Assembly (NCBI GenBank): GCA_000827265.1
Contig: KN834758.1
Span: 953,067-1,017,066, forward strand
Source: Collybiopsis luxurians FD-317 M1
Taxonomy: Eukaryota > Basidiomycota > Agaricomycetes > Agaricales > Omphalotaceae
Length of the DNA: 64,000 nucleotides
Direction of reading: 5' to 3'
A program made the translations under genes and the position numbers. Numbering within the stretch: the stretch's first letter is position 1; every line of letters begins with the position of its first letter. Shown here one piece after another: positions 1 through 11,975 of this stretch. The notes beneath the pieces were generated by a model that saw only the letters and a program-made list of their open reading frames with translations, was not told where the DNA came from and ran no database searches.

Positions 1-3000
1 TTTATCGCGATTAACTTTCCCTTCGCATTACTCCAAAATATGCCTTAGAAATTAGTCTGCAACGTTCACAAGTTGCTATGATTCATTTGTCGTATTTCGT
101 GCGATTTCTAATTAAGCTTACTGGCTGCCAGACCCTGGGGCTGGACTCAAAAGGACTTTATCAAGCCTCCCTTCGCAGTACTTCAATGTGGGCCTTAGAA
201 ATCGGTCTGTAATGTCTTGAAGCTGGTACGATTCACTCGACTTATTTTGCGGGATTTCTAATCAAGCCCAGGGGCTGTACCTAAAATATTGTTTCGCCAT
301 TGTCCAGGATGCCAGCTGCCATAAAGCTAGCATAATGAAAAGCAATAAAAAGGCCCGACCCAACTATCTGAATGGCTAAAAACACGAGTGTCGATCAGCC
401 CCAGTTCCATATGTCTGGCTTTCCGGCTCAGAGCCACCTGGCTTTTCCTGGAAGAAGCCGAAAACAATAAACAATGAATAGTAGAAATCCATGGCCACGA
501 GTGATAGATACGTATATACACGTCTCCATCCCTAGGCGGGATCCCACGAATGAACGGCCGAGCCCGGACAGGAACGACAGGCGAGCTCAGCTCACAAGGG
601 ATCGACTGTCTCCGCCGAGTAGCACAGCTAAATAGACGTACATGTTGGCTGGAACTAATATTTTTTAAAGCACTAAACATAAAATTCCTGATCACTCTCT
701 GTACCTTCAGCCTCTGGCGATTCGTCCAACCTGGTCTCCACCAGCGTCGTACCCCACTGGTCGTCGATCAACGAATTTTGCAGCGCGCACAAGGTCCCGC
801 CTGAAGATAGAGATTTCGAGACAGTAAATAACTGGCGGTCCCGGTGATATACATGGCAGAGATTAACAACCACAAGCCTGGGGCACAGATATGGATATCG
901 AGGGGTTGGAAATCATAATTCTCTAACGAGGGGCTCCATCTGAGTGCTCTCGGTACCGTAGAAACTCCTCCCTGTTCCCTTGCGTGCGAGGTCAGTAAAT
1001 AAATGGGAGTGCGGTCGAGGGATGTGCGGCCAGATGGCTCGCAGGGATTTGCGCAATGGGAGTGGGATTCAAGAAACCCGGATACCCTGGGGCAAACGTG
1101 CTGGGAGGTTCAATATGGCTGTTACAAGTAGGCATCTCTCCGCTTTCCGTTCAGATAGGCTGGTTCGCTGAGCTGGCTGAGCGAGCCTACTTCGGTAGGG
1201 AGGCGCAGAAAATGTGAGACGCTGTGCCGGAGAGGGCGGGCGGTGTGATGGTGAGTGGAGGTAGTGCTAAAAGCAGGAGTTTGGTGGGAAAGGGACTCAT
1301 TTTTTCTGTGGTTCGCGGCGATTACGTTGAGAAAGGATGATCCCGCTGGTGAGTGGTCGACTTCCCAATGGTGGTCCTTGCGCATTGTAAACACATTTCA
1401 CCCGGACCATCAGAATCGAAACTTCATCGATCTAGTGAAGACCGGAGGGTTAGCATCTCGGAAAGGCTAGACTGTCCTCGTAGAGCTGTAATATCGACGT
1501 CTCCTCTCCCTCTAATTTCCATCAAACAAATGAAATAATTTTCATCGACCTCTGAAGAAAGATGAACACTTGTTGGCTTCGGCGGACGATATGAGGTGAC
1601 TCCTGTACCATTTCCAAGGAGTGTGCGGAGGTAGCATGAATGCCGCTAAAGAGGAACAGTGAACTCCCAGGCATCGACATTATCCTGGACGTTCGGACTA
1701 TATACCATGAACGTTTTCTGACAAAGAAGCTGCTTCTATGAGGCGATTATCATTATCGAATCCCTTTTGCCTTCTCTGCTTGTTCCCATGATTCTATTCA
1801 CACTTTCCATGTTTCCGTCTCATCGTTTCGCCTTGGACATTTGTGTAAAGTTTCTGTGAAATGAAGTGACTTTCAATGCATCATGTATTAACAACAAAAA
1901 TGAACTAAGGAACAGTACAGTAGCCAAGTATCGTTTCGAAACGATACTGTAGCAAGTCGCCGCATATAATCCCGGTCATTCATACCGTAGGCCCGTCAAG
2001 TTTACCGACTTGAAACGCCCAACTCAAAAATTCAAAAGAAAAGAAGATCATTCAGGAAGGTCCGTCTTCGACGCCTCGCTAATGCGGAGATTGAATTGAT
2101 CGTGCAGCAGAAAACCCCGATGAACTAAAAGAAGGCGGTCATCTCAACGTTTCGATGAAGAATTCTTACCAATGACACCAGAAAAGGACGAGAACAGTCG
2201 AGTCCTGGGAATGAGATTTCTTCAATATTTCCAGTTCCATGATATTCTAGGGCGGTAATTTCACTTGATTCTGCGGCATAGCAAGAAGCAATGAATGGAC
2301 CCGAACATAGCCATCTTCTGTGCAATAGAAATACCAGAGCTTCACCGATTACTTAGGTTTTCCGATTCTAATGAATTTGGTGGTTCTGCAGAATCTGTTC
2401 AAATCTGAGTTTGAATCTGATTTCGATGTGATGCAGAAGATCTGTGAACACTCCCCCACAATAATAATAGCGGACACGAAACAGGACCCTAAAACGCGTT
2501 CGTATTGTGAGCTATTACCACTGTTCTTTGGGAGAGGGCACCTATACGAATCGCAGGTGCGTCACATAAAATCAAAAAATGCATTCAAGGGATCGCGTTG
2601 GCGTTTTTACAGCGCCCCAATGACTTCTTGTGCCTGGAGGCCTGCAGCGCGTTGTACTGATGGAAACGCAGCTGACTATCCTCAGAATCAACCCTCGGAG
2701 AGAGCAGAGATATTTATCTAAAAATGGGGTAATTTTGTCGGTGGCGTCAAACAGAACTTGGGCAGAAGGCGAGAATCAAATAGAATTATCTCGATTGAGT
2801 CACCTTCAACGAGCGCCTATGACACATGTATTTAGCGCTCACTCTGATAGTTCTCCTCGTACTGGCTGCTCCTTCTCGACCATAACAACAAAATATACAC
2901 TATCACCATTTCGATCCCCGTTGGAGTACTAGTTATTGAGATCATGATCGAGAGTCCGTGGCTATGAAAATCCACCTTTAATTCTCCTGGCTAGGGCGAG

Positions 3001-3464
3001 CCTTTCACCCGTATAACGATTACGCTTGTTTGCTTGTTTAGTGCTGTGGTGCTGTGGGGGTTCGCAGTTCGAACGGCGAATTACCCGACCTCGTGTCCTT
3101 GTATGCCAAACTAGTACGGACTTGTCGGCGGTCCTCGTTGTTTCCCAGTTAAAAAGGGCTCGGTTCTACCATGAAATGCATCACCCAATTCCCCCGAAAG
3201 TACTTGTATATTGACACTAATACCATGGCACAAGTTCTCAATTTCGAAGCCATCTTGTTCCCTGCAGACGGTTTAGTGGATCTTCCAGTGTTGCTTCGTT
3301 CTCTAAACTGAACTCGTTTACATCAAGGTCGTTCTCCTTCACTGGTTCAGCTTATGACTAGGTTCGGCCTTGAAATTCTCGTTAGCGTCTCTTGTCTAAT
3401 GCAGGAATACAGTCCTATAACAATCCCTGCTCACCATGGAGTCCAAACCCAAAACCCATCTCGG
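1..3464. other. Gene-poor interval
   Basis: No recognisable gene. Open frames on both strands are short and match no family I know. The longest with an ATG (2371-2721, plus) encodes 116 residues with a hydrophobic N-terminus but no motif. The interval contains a diverged direct repeat at its left end and a 22-bp perfect palindrome at 1927-1948. Long T/A-rich runs suggest ordinary intergenic DNA. Confidence 0.5.
10..285. repeat. Two-copy diverged direct repeat, period about 150 bp
   Basis: Positions about 10-145 and 160-285 align. Both carry a 'cccttcgca' start, a 'ccttagaaat' block, a 'gattca' block, a 'gatttctaat(t/c)aagc' block and a 'ctgg(g)gct' tail in the same order. Identity by eye is about 70%. 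The left copy begins near the window edge, so further copies may lie outside. Confidence 0.6.
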
Positions 3465-3986
3465 ATGCCCCATCCGGAAGTACACATGGATTATGTACGC
3501 ATTTTTGCTCTCTATACATACTTAACCTCCAAGTTAATTCCTCCGTCTGATTTTAGATAGCCGAGAATTTAGGCTCTAGGGCGTGGAAATATCAGGTAGA
3601 GCCAATTTTTTGTACTCGGGGAACGGTTGAATGGAATTGATTCTACCTTGCTTGCAGCTCGTCGAGGCATTGGACGGAATGCACAGAAAATTTGCCTGCC
3701 CATATATCATTTTCTACCCGGTAATCTCTCGAGATGGCATGCCATTCCCAGTGAACAAGGCTATCCGTGAAATCCAAGGTCAAGCCTTCAGGGAAGCACA
3801 AGCCTGGCGAGGCAATATCGTCGTAGCTAAATGGCGGGGCGGAGGCAACCCATTTACCTCCATGATAAATGCTTCAATGGCCGACTTCCCCATCATCAAA
3901 AATTACCTGCAAACCCACGGAAATCCAGGCCAGGTAGGTTTTGTAGCTCTGCTCAACTTCCCTTCATTCATACCGGCATGTAGTGA
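3465..3986 (+). CDS. Small conserved fungal protein of unknown function (about 115 aa)
   Basis: Exons are 3465-3494, 3557-3595 and 3658-3933. A last intron at 3934-3983 would leave only the TGA at 3984-3986. The ATG at 3465 is chosen because only this frame splices in phase into the open second exon; the nearby ATG at 3436 would meet a stop. The protein reads from MPHPEVHMDY into IAENLGSRAWKYQ and then a compact domain with CPYIIFYPV, GMPFPVNKAIREIQG, WRGNIVVAK and MADFPIIKNYL motifs. I remember similar short proteins from mushroom genomes but know no function. No signal peptide or membrane segment is visible. If the last intron is not spliced, the frame runs about 40 codons further, to about 4062. 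It converges on the Dap1-like gene. Exon structure is fairly secure; the C-terminus is not. Confidence 0.6.
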
Positions 3987-4113
3987 ACACTGGTTTCCGT
4001 CTTTCCCTCTTCACATCTCGGGCGTAGGGTATACGGGCTATTATAGGCGGTGGATAAATTAATTGATTCCGATATACTTAATTATGCAGTCACCGTATAA
4101 ATGCCAATCTTTG

Positions 4114-4990
4114 TTAAAGTTCGTTGTGAATCTTTTTACCTTGTATCACTGCCTGTCGTTCCGCAGTATCTTTCTTCGCTCCAGCATTGCTGTTGGCGTT
4201 GGTATCGCATCCTTCAGGTATCGAGCTCAGGGGGTCAATAGGTGGATGTGAAACCTTGCCCACTTTGAAGTAATTTTTATGATTTTCAAAAAACTTTTTC
4301 CAGTGCGCTACACCCTGTGGCAGTCATCAAAGATCTTGAGTTGGTATTAGGTATTTTCAATCTGCAGACCTTAATCTCGGATTCCGATAGTCCTCGCAAA
4401 TCGTGAGTGCGATGCGTCTTGAAACAACCTGTACCGAAGGCCCGCGCCGCATCGATTCCAGTTCTGAAACAAATAAGTACTAGCATGGGCTGGGCTCCAT
4501 GTCAGACGACGAACAGAATATGGTATGGGCCCCCCGGGTGATAGGCTTTGCCTTTGGTTACATCGTATACATCTCCGTCAATCTGGCGCAGACGATGTAA
4601 GCAAGTTGTCAAAGCAGAATGAGATCAAATGATTTACTGCTAGATAGATAGGCTTGTTAGGATCCGACCCGTCATAGTTGGACAGGGCGCTCTCGGTAAA
4701 TAACTGTTGCTTTGGCTGAAGTAGAAGATGAGACGTGATGCATGAACAGGGAAGCTTGTACTGACCGGAAAATACGTCCTTAACCGTATCCATTTCCCCT
4801 CGTATTCCCAAAGGAAGCTTCCGGTAAAGAATTTACCAGCCAAGGCACCGAAAAGAATCAGGTATAGGAAGAGCCTCAAAGCCTGAACGAATTTAGTCTC
4901 ATGTGGCTCTTGATTATGATTTTCATTGGACACAGAGTTCCTCAACGTGTTATTTCGGTTCTCGCTTGAACTGCGGTGCTCTTCTGGCAT
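4114..4990 (-). CDS. dap1: Cytochrome b5-like heme/steroid-binding membrane protein (Dap1/MAPR family)
   Basis: Five exons: 4766-4990, 4638-4703, 4515-4582, 4370-4463, 4114-4314, giving 217 aa in phase throughout. Residues about 32-52 form one membrane anchor (LFLYLILFGALAGKF), followed by the cytochrome-b5-like fold. Its conserved start LFTESALSNYDGSDPNKPIY, IDGDVYDVTKG, YHPGGPYH and the helix GIDAARAFGTGCF are all present, then a tail with HWKKFFENHKNYFKVG. The family binds heme through tyrosines and supports cytochrome P450 enzymes, including Erg11 in sterol synthesis, on the ER membrane. The C-terminus after the domain is a hydrophilic Asn/Lys-rich tail. It is divergently transcribed from the small membrane-protein gene at 5503. 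The Dap1 orthology is inferred from domain and architecture; the b5-like fold itself is clear. Confidence 0.85.
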
Positions 4991-5502
4991 TTTGGCAGGT
5001 ACCCCTCCTATTTACAGCACATAAACGATAGATTCATCTTCACCACGTATTTATTTTACCTCAGCAACTGACTTTGAGACTGATTGGAGACTTTGGTTGA
5101 CAGTGTTTCAAAGTACAATTGAGCCCGTGGGTTCTTTAGGTTGCAACCAACGAGAATGTCAGAGTTAGTGGATGCTGATGATAGTTTGAGAGCAAGAGAC
5201 GCGTTATTCCTCGGCATTGTCGACGGCATTAGATGCGGGGAATGGACACAAAATAAAGGATCAACCTCTTCGTGAACCGTCCGACACTATATCTTATAAT
5301 AAGCAATCTGAAGGGCGCTAGAATTTCATTTCTAGCTTGAGCTTTCAGTGGAACAAGGAGCTTGGAATTCACAAAAAAACTCTCTGAATATTGCTATACA
5401 CGTGATCCTGCTTGTCGCATTTTCTTGTTGGGCGCCCGACGCCGAGTGAAACGAACTCAGAACGACACTCGTCGACGGCTTGAATACCAGCTTCTGTTCG
5501 CC
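4991..5502. promoter_or_regulatory. Divergent intergenic region
   Basis: This is 512 bp between the start codons of the Dap1-like gene (minus) and the small membrane-protein gene (plus). It must hold both promoters. No clear TATA box or binding-site cluster was recognised. Confidence 0.4.
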
Positions 5503-6018
5503 ATGGCCGCTTCTACTTCAGCGGATGAATATCCCTCTCTTCTGTGGATAATGTAAATAAATTCATACAATCATTTCATCGCCAATTTACACTGTATATT
5601 CATCAGAGTACCTCCAATCCTCCTTGTTTCGGCGTATTTCACTCGCAAATGGTATTTGGCCCGAAGACTTAGGGTGCATGGCATTGGCAAGGGCGGTATG
5701 TATTAATTAATATCCAACGGTCTGATACTAAATCATTGGATAGCTCCTGGCTTCCAAACCAACGTCCGCCGTATTCGTGTCACTCCTGAAATTGCTGCTC
5801 GTATCCGGAGAGGTGAGGAAGTAACCCCTGAAGAGATAGCCGCAGCAGCGGCAAAAGCTGAAGATAACGAGCGAAACGGCGTTTCCTCTTCCCCTCCTTT
5901 GGAAACGAGTCGGGAGTCTCCCAGTTCACAAGCTTCTACACCTTCAGAGCCTGTCAACGAATGGCTACCATCGTCTATAAATACCCCAAAGAAGCGAGCA
6001 AAGGGTAAACGCAAATAG
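5503..6018 (+). CDS. Small signal-anchored membrane protein, conserved in fungi, function unknown
   Basis: Three exons (5503-5552, 5607-5695, 5744-6018) splice in phase to 137 aa. Residues about 13-27 form a single hydrophobic segment (LLWIIVPPILLVSAY) followed at once by a basic stop-transfer stretch (RKWYLARRLR), so the N-terminus is short and the rest probably cytosolic. After it comes a conserved-looking block GAPGFQTNVRRIRVTPE, an Ala/Glu helix (TPEEIAAAAAKAEDN), then a Ser/Pro-rich tail ending in KKRAKGKRK. I recognise the layout from other mushroom genomes but no named family. The ER is the likely site because of the anchor and basic tail; that is inference. Confidence 0.7.
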
Positions 6019-6567
6019 CTACTGTTGCTAAATTCATCGTGGAATGCTGTATGTTATAAAAGAGAACGACGGGGAGGACGGTATGATCACCAACCAACGC
6101 AGTCCTATAACGCACAGGAAGGTAACCTTGTCGACCAACGAGACCGCCTTGAATTGAGGCATGGACTTGAATCGATAAAAATACCCTGCAGCATCTCATC
6201 GTCGTGTATTCCAGGCTATTTATGCATCTGCAATATATTCAGGCAGTATATATGATGAGCCACTCTATGTGCTCACGTGCTTTGTCTATCGTCCGCGCAT
6301 CTTCTTGTGCCTAGGTTTACCAGCAGGCACCATCTCAACTTTCATCGCGTCTTCTACGACTGGACACCGAATCAGAGCATCGAGCTCAGGTCGCGAAAAT
6401 TTCTCATCCAATTTTAACCAATCGAGACTGCTTGGGAACCCTCCCAGAACTACTTTCGCCTCCGAATCCTGTTGGCCGCGTTTTGCGCGCAAGTTTTCTT
6501 CAGGGTGCTCAACAAGTTGCTATAAAAGCTCTTGTGATACAATGATTATTTTCTTAGAAGTACTACA

Positions 6568-7455
6568 ATGCGTTTCTTCTCTTACTTGCCTTACTTCCTG
6601 CCTCTTTTCGCCCTTGTAGGTGCTCAGGATGTCGACCTTGAGCAGGTGAAATTCAGGTTCCAGACGGCCAACGTAAGGTTTCTAAGCATTATCTTGTGCA
6701 AAAGGTCTGATCAACGTCAAACTTTTCCCATTCAGATTCCGCTTGACCTTGACATTGAGTTCAACCCAACGGTTCTCTTCGACATAGCGTGGCCCCAGAG
6801 CCGAGGCCCTGCTATTCCGACGGTTTCAGGCGACTTTATTAACCAGAACCGTGAACATCACCTTCCACTGTGTTCAGCTTGACATTTGCATTCTAACTAA
6901 GGGTTTCCTCGCAGAAACTGCCATTCAGCCAACCTTTGCTCTCCAGGAAAGGGAAGGTTCCGGTCCCTTCGTAAGTGTCTTTAGCCGCAACAAAGTTGTC
7001 TATTAGTTACTGAAGGATAACTGTTCGCAGGTCGTCGTGATGGTAGACCCCGATGCTCCGGATCCCCGTAACCCAACTGAAGCTCAAGACCGTCAATTCC
7101 TCGGTTCGGACTTCAGGGTTGGAGCCAACGGAAGATTGACCAGCAACACACCCCCTATTACTTCCTTCCAGCAGCCAAACCCTCCTGTTGGATCGGAAGC
7201 TCACAGGTAATCAAAGAAAGCCATCAAAGGGCCTTTGTATTCTGGCTAACACTAGAGATTTCCCGTTACAGATCCGTCTTCCTCGTCTTCAAACAACCTA
7301 TCACTTTCGACTTCCAGAGACTGGTCACTCCTGCTACGCCCCGTGACAACTTCAACGTCGCCGATTTCGCTAAGGAAACCGGTCTAGGAAACGCAATTGC
7401 TGGAACATACATTGTGGTCAACGTCGCTAACAGTACCACTCCGGCTGACGTGTAA
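6568..7455 (+). CDS. Secreted PEBP-family protein, copy 1
   Basis: Exons 6568-6672, 6736-6850, 6915-6970, 7031-7206 and 7272-7455 join in phase to about 210 aa. A signal peptide (residues 1-19, FFSYLPYFLPLFALVGAQ) predicts secretion. The phosphatidylethanolamine-binding fold is shown by the DPDAPDPRNPTEAQ ligand-site motif near residue 105 and EAHRSVFLVFKQ near residue 148. The His-Trp that normally follows the first motif in this family is replaced (RQFLGSDF), so the usual anion pocket may be altered. Fungal secreted PEBPs of this kind are abundant in mushrooms, with unknown roles; yeast relatives inhibit carboxypeptidase Y. A paralogue with the same exon structure follows at 8073. The promoter is duplicated too, so both may be expressed. 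Confidence 0.88.
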
Positions 7456-8072
7456 ACTTAAGCACTGGGTAGCGCGTACTTGTACTTGTACTCATATACA
7501 GTCGAGGCAATCTTTCTACGTACGCAAGTAAGACAGTTCGGAGTACAGAGGTGTTTTTTTCCATTCATTTGGATTGTAGTATTTAACAACATTTTCGAAC
7601 CAACGAAAATACAATATATCATGTGTCTCTATCGCAGTCGTATAACGCGCAGGAAGGTTAAACTCGTCGACCAACGGGACCGCCTTGAATTTGAGGGAGG
7701 ATAAAAATATCCTGCAACATCTCATCGTCGTGGATTTCGAGCTATTTATGCATCTGCAATATATTCGGGCAGTTTGTCGGATGACGCCATTGTATATGCT
7801 GTTCTTTCTTCATGTGCTTCGCCTGTTGCGAGCATCGTTTCGACTTTCATCACAACTTTTACGAGTGGATACCGAATCAGTGTACCGCGCCCATGCCGCA
7901 AAAATTTCTCATCCCAATATAGCCCGTCGAGACTGCTTGGGAACCCTCCCAGAACTTCTACTTCCGCCAAATCCTGTTGGTCGCGTTTTGCGCGCAGGCC
8001 TTCTTCATTATGCTCAACGAGTCGCTATAAAAGCTCTTGTCATAGAGTGATGAGTTCCTCAGAAGTACTACA

Positions 8073-8947
8073 ATGCGTTTCTTCTCTTACTTGCCTTACC
8101 TCCTGCCTCTTTTCACCTTGGCACGCGCTCAGGATGTCGACATTGAGCAGGTGAAATTTAGATTTCAGACGGCCAATGTAAAGCTTCTGCCCCCCCTCTA
8201 CATGGTGTAATAAATCTCATTTACATGAAACTTTTCCGCGCTTAGATCCCGCTCGACTTGGATATTGAGTTTGACCCGACGGTTCTCTTCGACATAGCGT
8301 GGCCCCAGAGTTCAGGACCTGCCATCCCGACAGTATCAGGCGACTTCATCAACCAGAACCGTAAGTGTTTCCATCCTATTATGCGTGAACTTTGACGAAT
8401 AGACTTCCGCCAGAAACTGCTGGCCCACCAACCTTTGCTCTTCAGGAAGCGCAAGGCTCCGGCCCCTTCGTAAGTTTCTTTTACTATAAAATAGTCGCCG
8501 GGTAGTTACTCAAAGACAAACCATCACAGGTTGTCGCGATGGTAGACCCCGATGCTCCGGACCCCCGTACCCCAACCGAAGCTCAAATCCGTCACTTCCT
8601 CGGTGGAAACTTCAAGGTCGGAGCCAACAACGCTTTGGTTAACAGCACACCTGCTATCACCGAATTCGAGCAACCAAACCCCCCGGCTGGATCAGAAGCC
8701 CACCGGTAAAACCCATCAATAAATAAGCTTTTACGCTCTAGCTAATCGGAGATACGATTGCAGATACGTCTTACTCGTCTTCAAGCAACCTGCCAACTTC
8801 AACAACCAACAGCTGGTCACTCCCGCAACATCGCGTGACAACTTCAACATCTCCGCATTCGCTCGAGAAACAGGCCTAGGAAACGCCATCGCCGGTACCT
8901 TCATCGAGGTCAACGTCGTCAACAGCACCACCCCTGCTGATGTGTAA
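8073..8947 (+). CDS. Secreted PEBP-family protein, copy 2
   Basis: Exons 8073-8177, 8246-8360, 8414-8469, 8530-8705 and 8764-8947 correspond one to one with copy 1. The signal peptide differs at a few residues (LPLFTLARAQ), and the same two PEBP motifs are present (DPDAPDPRTPTEAQ; EAHRYVLLVFKQ). As in copy 1, the second pocket His-Trp is missing (RHFLGGNF). Copies differ mostly in surface positions such as NNALVNSTPAITEFEQ versus NGRLTSNTPPITSFQQ, and both frames are fully open. Both therefore look functional, with divergence after duplication. Start chosen by identity of the upstream context with copy 1. Confidence 0.88.
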
Positions 8948-9851
8948 ACTAGCATTTGGTTGCGCGCGTACTCGTACTTGTACCTATGTAGTCGAGGCAT
9001 ATTTTTCTATGTACGCAAGTAAGACAGTTCGGAATACGGAGGAGGTGCCTTTTTCTTATCTCCATTCATTTGGGTTGTAGTATTTAAGAAGAAACTTTGA
9101 TCCAAGAGAAAATACAATATATCATGTGTGTATGCATTCCTTCAGATAAAGTTCTCTGAATCTACGGCGGCCGAAAAAATAAGGTGCCCCCTAACAGGAC
9201 CGCCCAGTGGAGCCCGTTTGCCCATCCAGAGTTAGTTCTGAACTTTGAAAATCCTTGGACCAATCGCCTAAGATCCTGTTCATCTCTCGGACGTAGGGTA
9301 TCTATCTGTCTATCTGATGTGGCACCGAACAAACTTTCATACATTCATGTAATCAATTATATATAAGAATATGCAACAGGGGATTCTTATTTGTGTGACT
9401 AATCGCTCTAAGGTACTAAAATATTACATGTAGAATGGCGGAGGGGCGGGTGTGGGGCCGAAAAAGGTGGTTTATAGCCTAGTGAAGGTCGGAAAAATAG
9501 CAATTAAGAGGTAGGCAAATAGCGCATGCAAGACCACGACACAAGAGACAACAAGTCTGGAAAAAAATAAAGAAGCGGGAGGATAGACAGTGGAGTGATT
9601 GCGAGAAAAAAAAAAATAATAGAAAGCAAAGCCCCATGGAATTGTTGGACGTGCCTAGACGTGTAGAATGCAAATGAAGTTCAGGAAGGAAATGGGGAAA
9701 ACGTGAATGAGATGAGCATATTGACAGAGATAGAAAAGAGTACGGCGCGTATCATACGATGACCTTTCATAGTATGCGAATTATAGAGAACCACCAATCG
9801 TCCATAGCAGACCATGCAAGAAAAGGAAAGAGATACTGTTCTCGAACCCCC
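8948..9851. other. Intergenic, end of duplicated unit and 3' flank of the RGS gene
   Basis: The first 180 bp match the 3' flank of PEBP copy 1. The remainder is A-rich on the plus strand and probably includes the 3' UTR of the minus-strand RGS gene. No gene was seen. Confidence 0.5.
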
Positions 9852-11975
9852 TTATGAGGAGGCCGGTGCAGACGGTGCATGCGGTTGAAGTTGTCTATGC
9901 TCGCGTTCACTAGCTTGCTGTGAGATAGTGATGTACGCGCCGCCAGACTCTTCATTGGAGTTACTCAAGCCTGGAGGCTGTGAAGGGGCCGAGGAAAGCA
10001 GTCGCACGTCATCGTCAGTCGGATCAAAGTCTTCAACCCAATTGCGCATGGCAAGGAACTTCGGTGTTTTGATGAACTTCGGTGGAACGGTCAGTCAAGA
10101 TTTCGAGTGTCAACATGAAACCACAAACCTTGGGAACAGAGTCCGTAGCCATAAGCCTGAAGACATGGGTTTGAATTCGCTCGTACAGGCGGATCATCGT
10201 CTGGAGTTGCGTGGCATTGAAGGCGTTTGCTTGTTCAGGCTCAACCTTTCCGGCAAACGCCTTACCGGTCAAACCAGTCACCACCTCTTCCAGGTACTTG
10301 ACCAACTCATTCCTGAGACCATGATCAATGTTCAGCTCGCAGGTACTGGAGGGAGCCAGATACGTGTTATAGATGAGAAAGGCTGTGGAAATCAAAGACT
10401 CGTGGTGGCGTTCCATGGCAGCTTGGCCAGGTGTCGTACGAGCGCCGGACCGAGAAGGTGGGTTGACAGCGACAGCGCTGGAGGTGATGTTGAATTTCCG
10501 CTTGAAATCCTGGACATCGAGCCAGAAAGACAAGTTCTCCTCGCAAAAGTTGGTTCGTAAAAATTCACGGAAGAGCGAACGCAAACTGGGCTCCTCCAGA
10601 ATATAGTTTAGACGTTCAGTGTTGCTCTCCTTCGGTGCCTTCTTCTCCGCCTGCTGGTAACTAGTGTTGAGCTTTTCCGCCATGGAGATACGACGGTGAA
10701 TCTTGGCATCACTCTTCTTTTCCCCACCCTCTGAAGGGGTGTCGACAGAAGAACGATCAGCGGTAAGATTAGAGGAAGATGCGCTGGGAGAGTCGTGAGC
10801 GCCATGAGGTCTCGACCCGTCCCAGTGAGCGACACGGCGTCCTTCGTCCGTGATCTTGTAGATAGCCTTGGCTGTGCAGCGGAACTCACCATGTTGCTGT
10901 TGAGGACGAGTGAGTCACAAAGCAAGGAGGAAAGAAAAAAACAAAATACGCACGCTGACGGGAGAGTTTCCACCCGGTGCAGAGCCACGCACAGTAAAGA
11001 TGATCGCAGAATCATTGTTCTTTCGCTTGTCGCTGACCAAAGTGATGAGGCCAAAACGGACAAACTGCGCTGCCATCTCCGCGGCTTCTTCCCTGCCCAC
11101 CACCGACGTAAAGTCACAAAGCCATTCGAGGGCAGTGACTGCAGCGAAACAGTATTTGTGATGCTGCTGACCCTTGCCGAGTAATGGCTGCGCACGCTCC
11201 GTTACATCCATCAAGAAGACACCCTTGGCCCGCTCGTTGTACCGTTGGAAAGCATCCTGAGGCTGATTCGACTGAGATGGGTAGTTTGCCTGACGACCGA
11301 CGAAACGTCTGAAGAGAGCAGTGATGACTGACTGGGTGACAATGATTTCATCATCAGCAGATCGTCGCTCAAGATGGAGAAGCTTGATGCATATGGGTTG
11401 GGAGGTGAAAACGTCTTGTAGGTGATCAGAATTGATACCGTTTTTGCTGATGAAACGTTCCAAAACGTGAAGGCCCTTGGGGGTTAAGACGTAAATTCCT
11501 CTATCCTTGAAGAGATTCGAAGAGGGATCAGCAGCGTTCTCAATGAGACGTGCATCCATAAAGTGCTGGCTCATAGCCTTGGCCATTTCTCGGGTCATGG
11601 AGAACGTCGTCGTCGTGGTTGTCGTCACTACTCGTGAAGGTTCTCTAGGATCGGGCCCTCGATTCGACTGTGAAAACTTGAGGGAAGCCAAATTTTGTGC
11701 GGCTTCGTCTCTGTTAAAGAATGAGAAAGTGGGTTGAGGGGTAAAAAAAAAAAGACGCACGTAGAAAATGAGTTTGGAAAAGTCCGGAAGAATTGTTTGT
11801 GGTTTGTGAGCTGGAGAGATACAACAAGAGTCGCAAAGAGGTCTAGTGTGTCCTGGGAGGAGATTGAGTTGAATTGCTGGAGTATAAGGAGAAAAAAAAA
11901 TACCTTGAGAAAAGGCCTCCCGCGTTTTGTCGTCTTCATCATATGAGAAGAAGCCTGGGGTTCAGTATCTGGCAT
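9852..11975 (-). CDS. Regulator of G-protein signalling, DEP-DEP-RGS (Sst2/FlbA/Thn1 type)
   Basis: Five exons: 11904-11975, 11761-11852, 10954-11710, 10129-10896, 9852-10076, all in phase, 637 aa. The first DEP region begins near residue 25 (DLFATLVVSLQL, KQFFRTFPNSFSTDEAA). A second DEP region lies around residues 195-335 and is interrupted by an intron (LEWLCDFTSVVGREEAAEMA, then GEFRCTAKAIYKITDEG). The RGS box starts at RLNYILEEPSLRSLFREFL and NFCEENLSFWLDV and ends across the last intron at VPK/FIKTPKFLAMRNW. RGS proteins speed GTP hydrolysis by G-alpha subunits; DEP domains tether them to pheromone or nutrient receptors. This domain order is that of Sst2 in yeast, FlbA in Aspergillus and Thn1 in Schizophyllum, which controls hyphal growth. 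The short intron 10077-10128 is needed: without it the RGS domain loses its last helix. Confidence 0.92.

Larger units (their letters stand above)
6110..9130. repeat. Head-to-tail segmental duplication carrying the PEBP gene
   Basis: Unit 1 runs from about 6110 to 7625 and unit 2 from about 7630 to 9130. The match includes about 450 bp upstream of each start codon (for example 'ctcgtcgaccaacg' and 'aacatctcatcgtcg' type blocks), all five exons, intron positions, and 3' flank ('gtacgcaagtaagacagttcgg' region, 'aaaatacaatatatcatgtg'). Introns differ more than exons. Confidence 0.85.

Noticed and set aside
3354..3560. Longer N-terminal extension of the small conserved gene starting at 3354 in the same frame
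   Set aside because: The extension has no conserved-looking features, and the ATG at 3465 gives a compact protein like those I remember from the family.
5975..7970. Minus-strand frames upstream of both PEBP genes (for example 6286-6492 and 7746-7970) with similar peptides
   Set aside because: They lie in the duplicated promoter, so similarity is explained by DNA duplication. Start codons and lengths are not kept, and no splice structure or domain supports them.
10373..11184. Plus-strand open frames over the RGS gene
   Set aside because: Shadows of the minus-strand coding sequence; they lack domains and the minus gene is intact.
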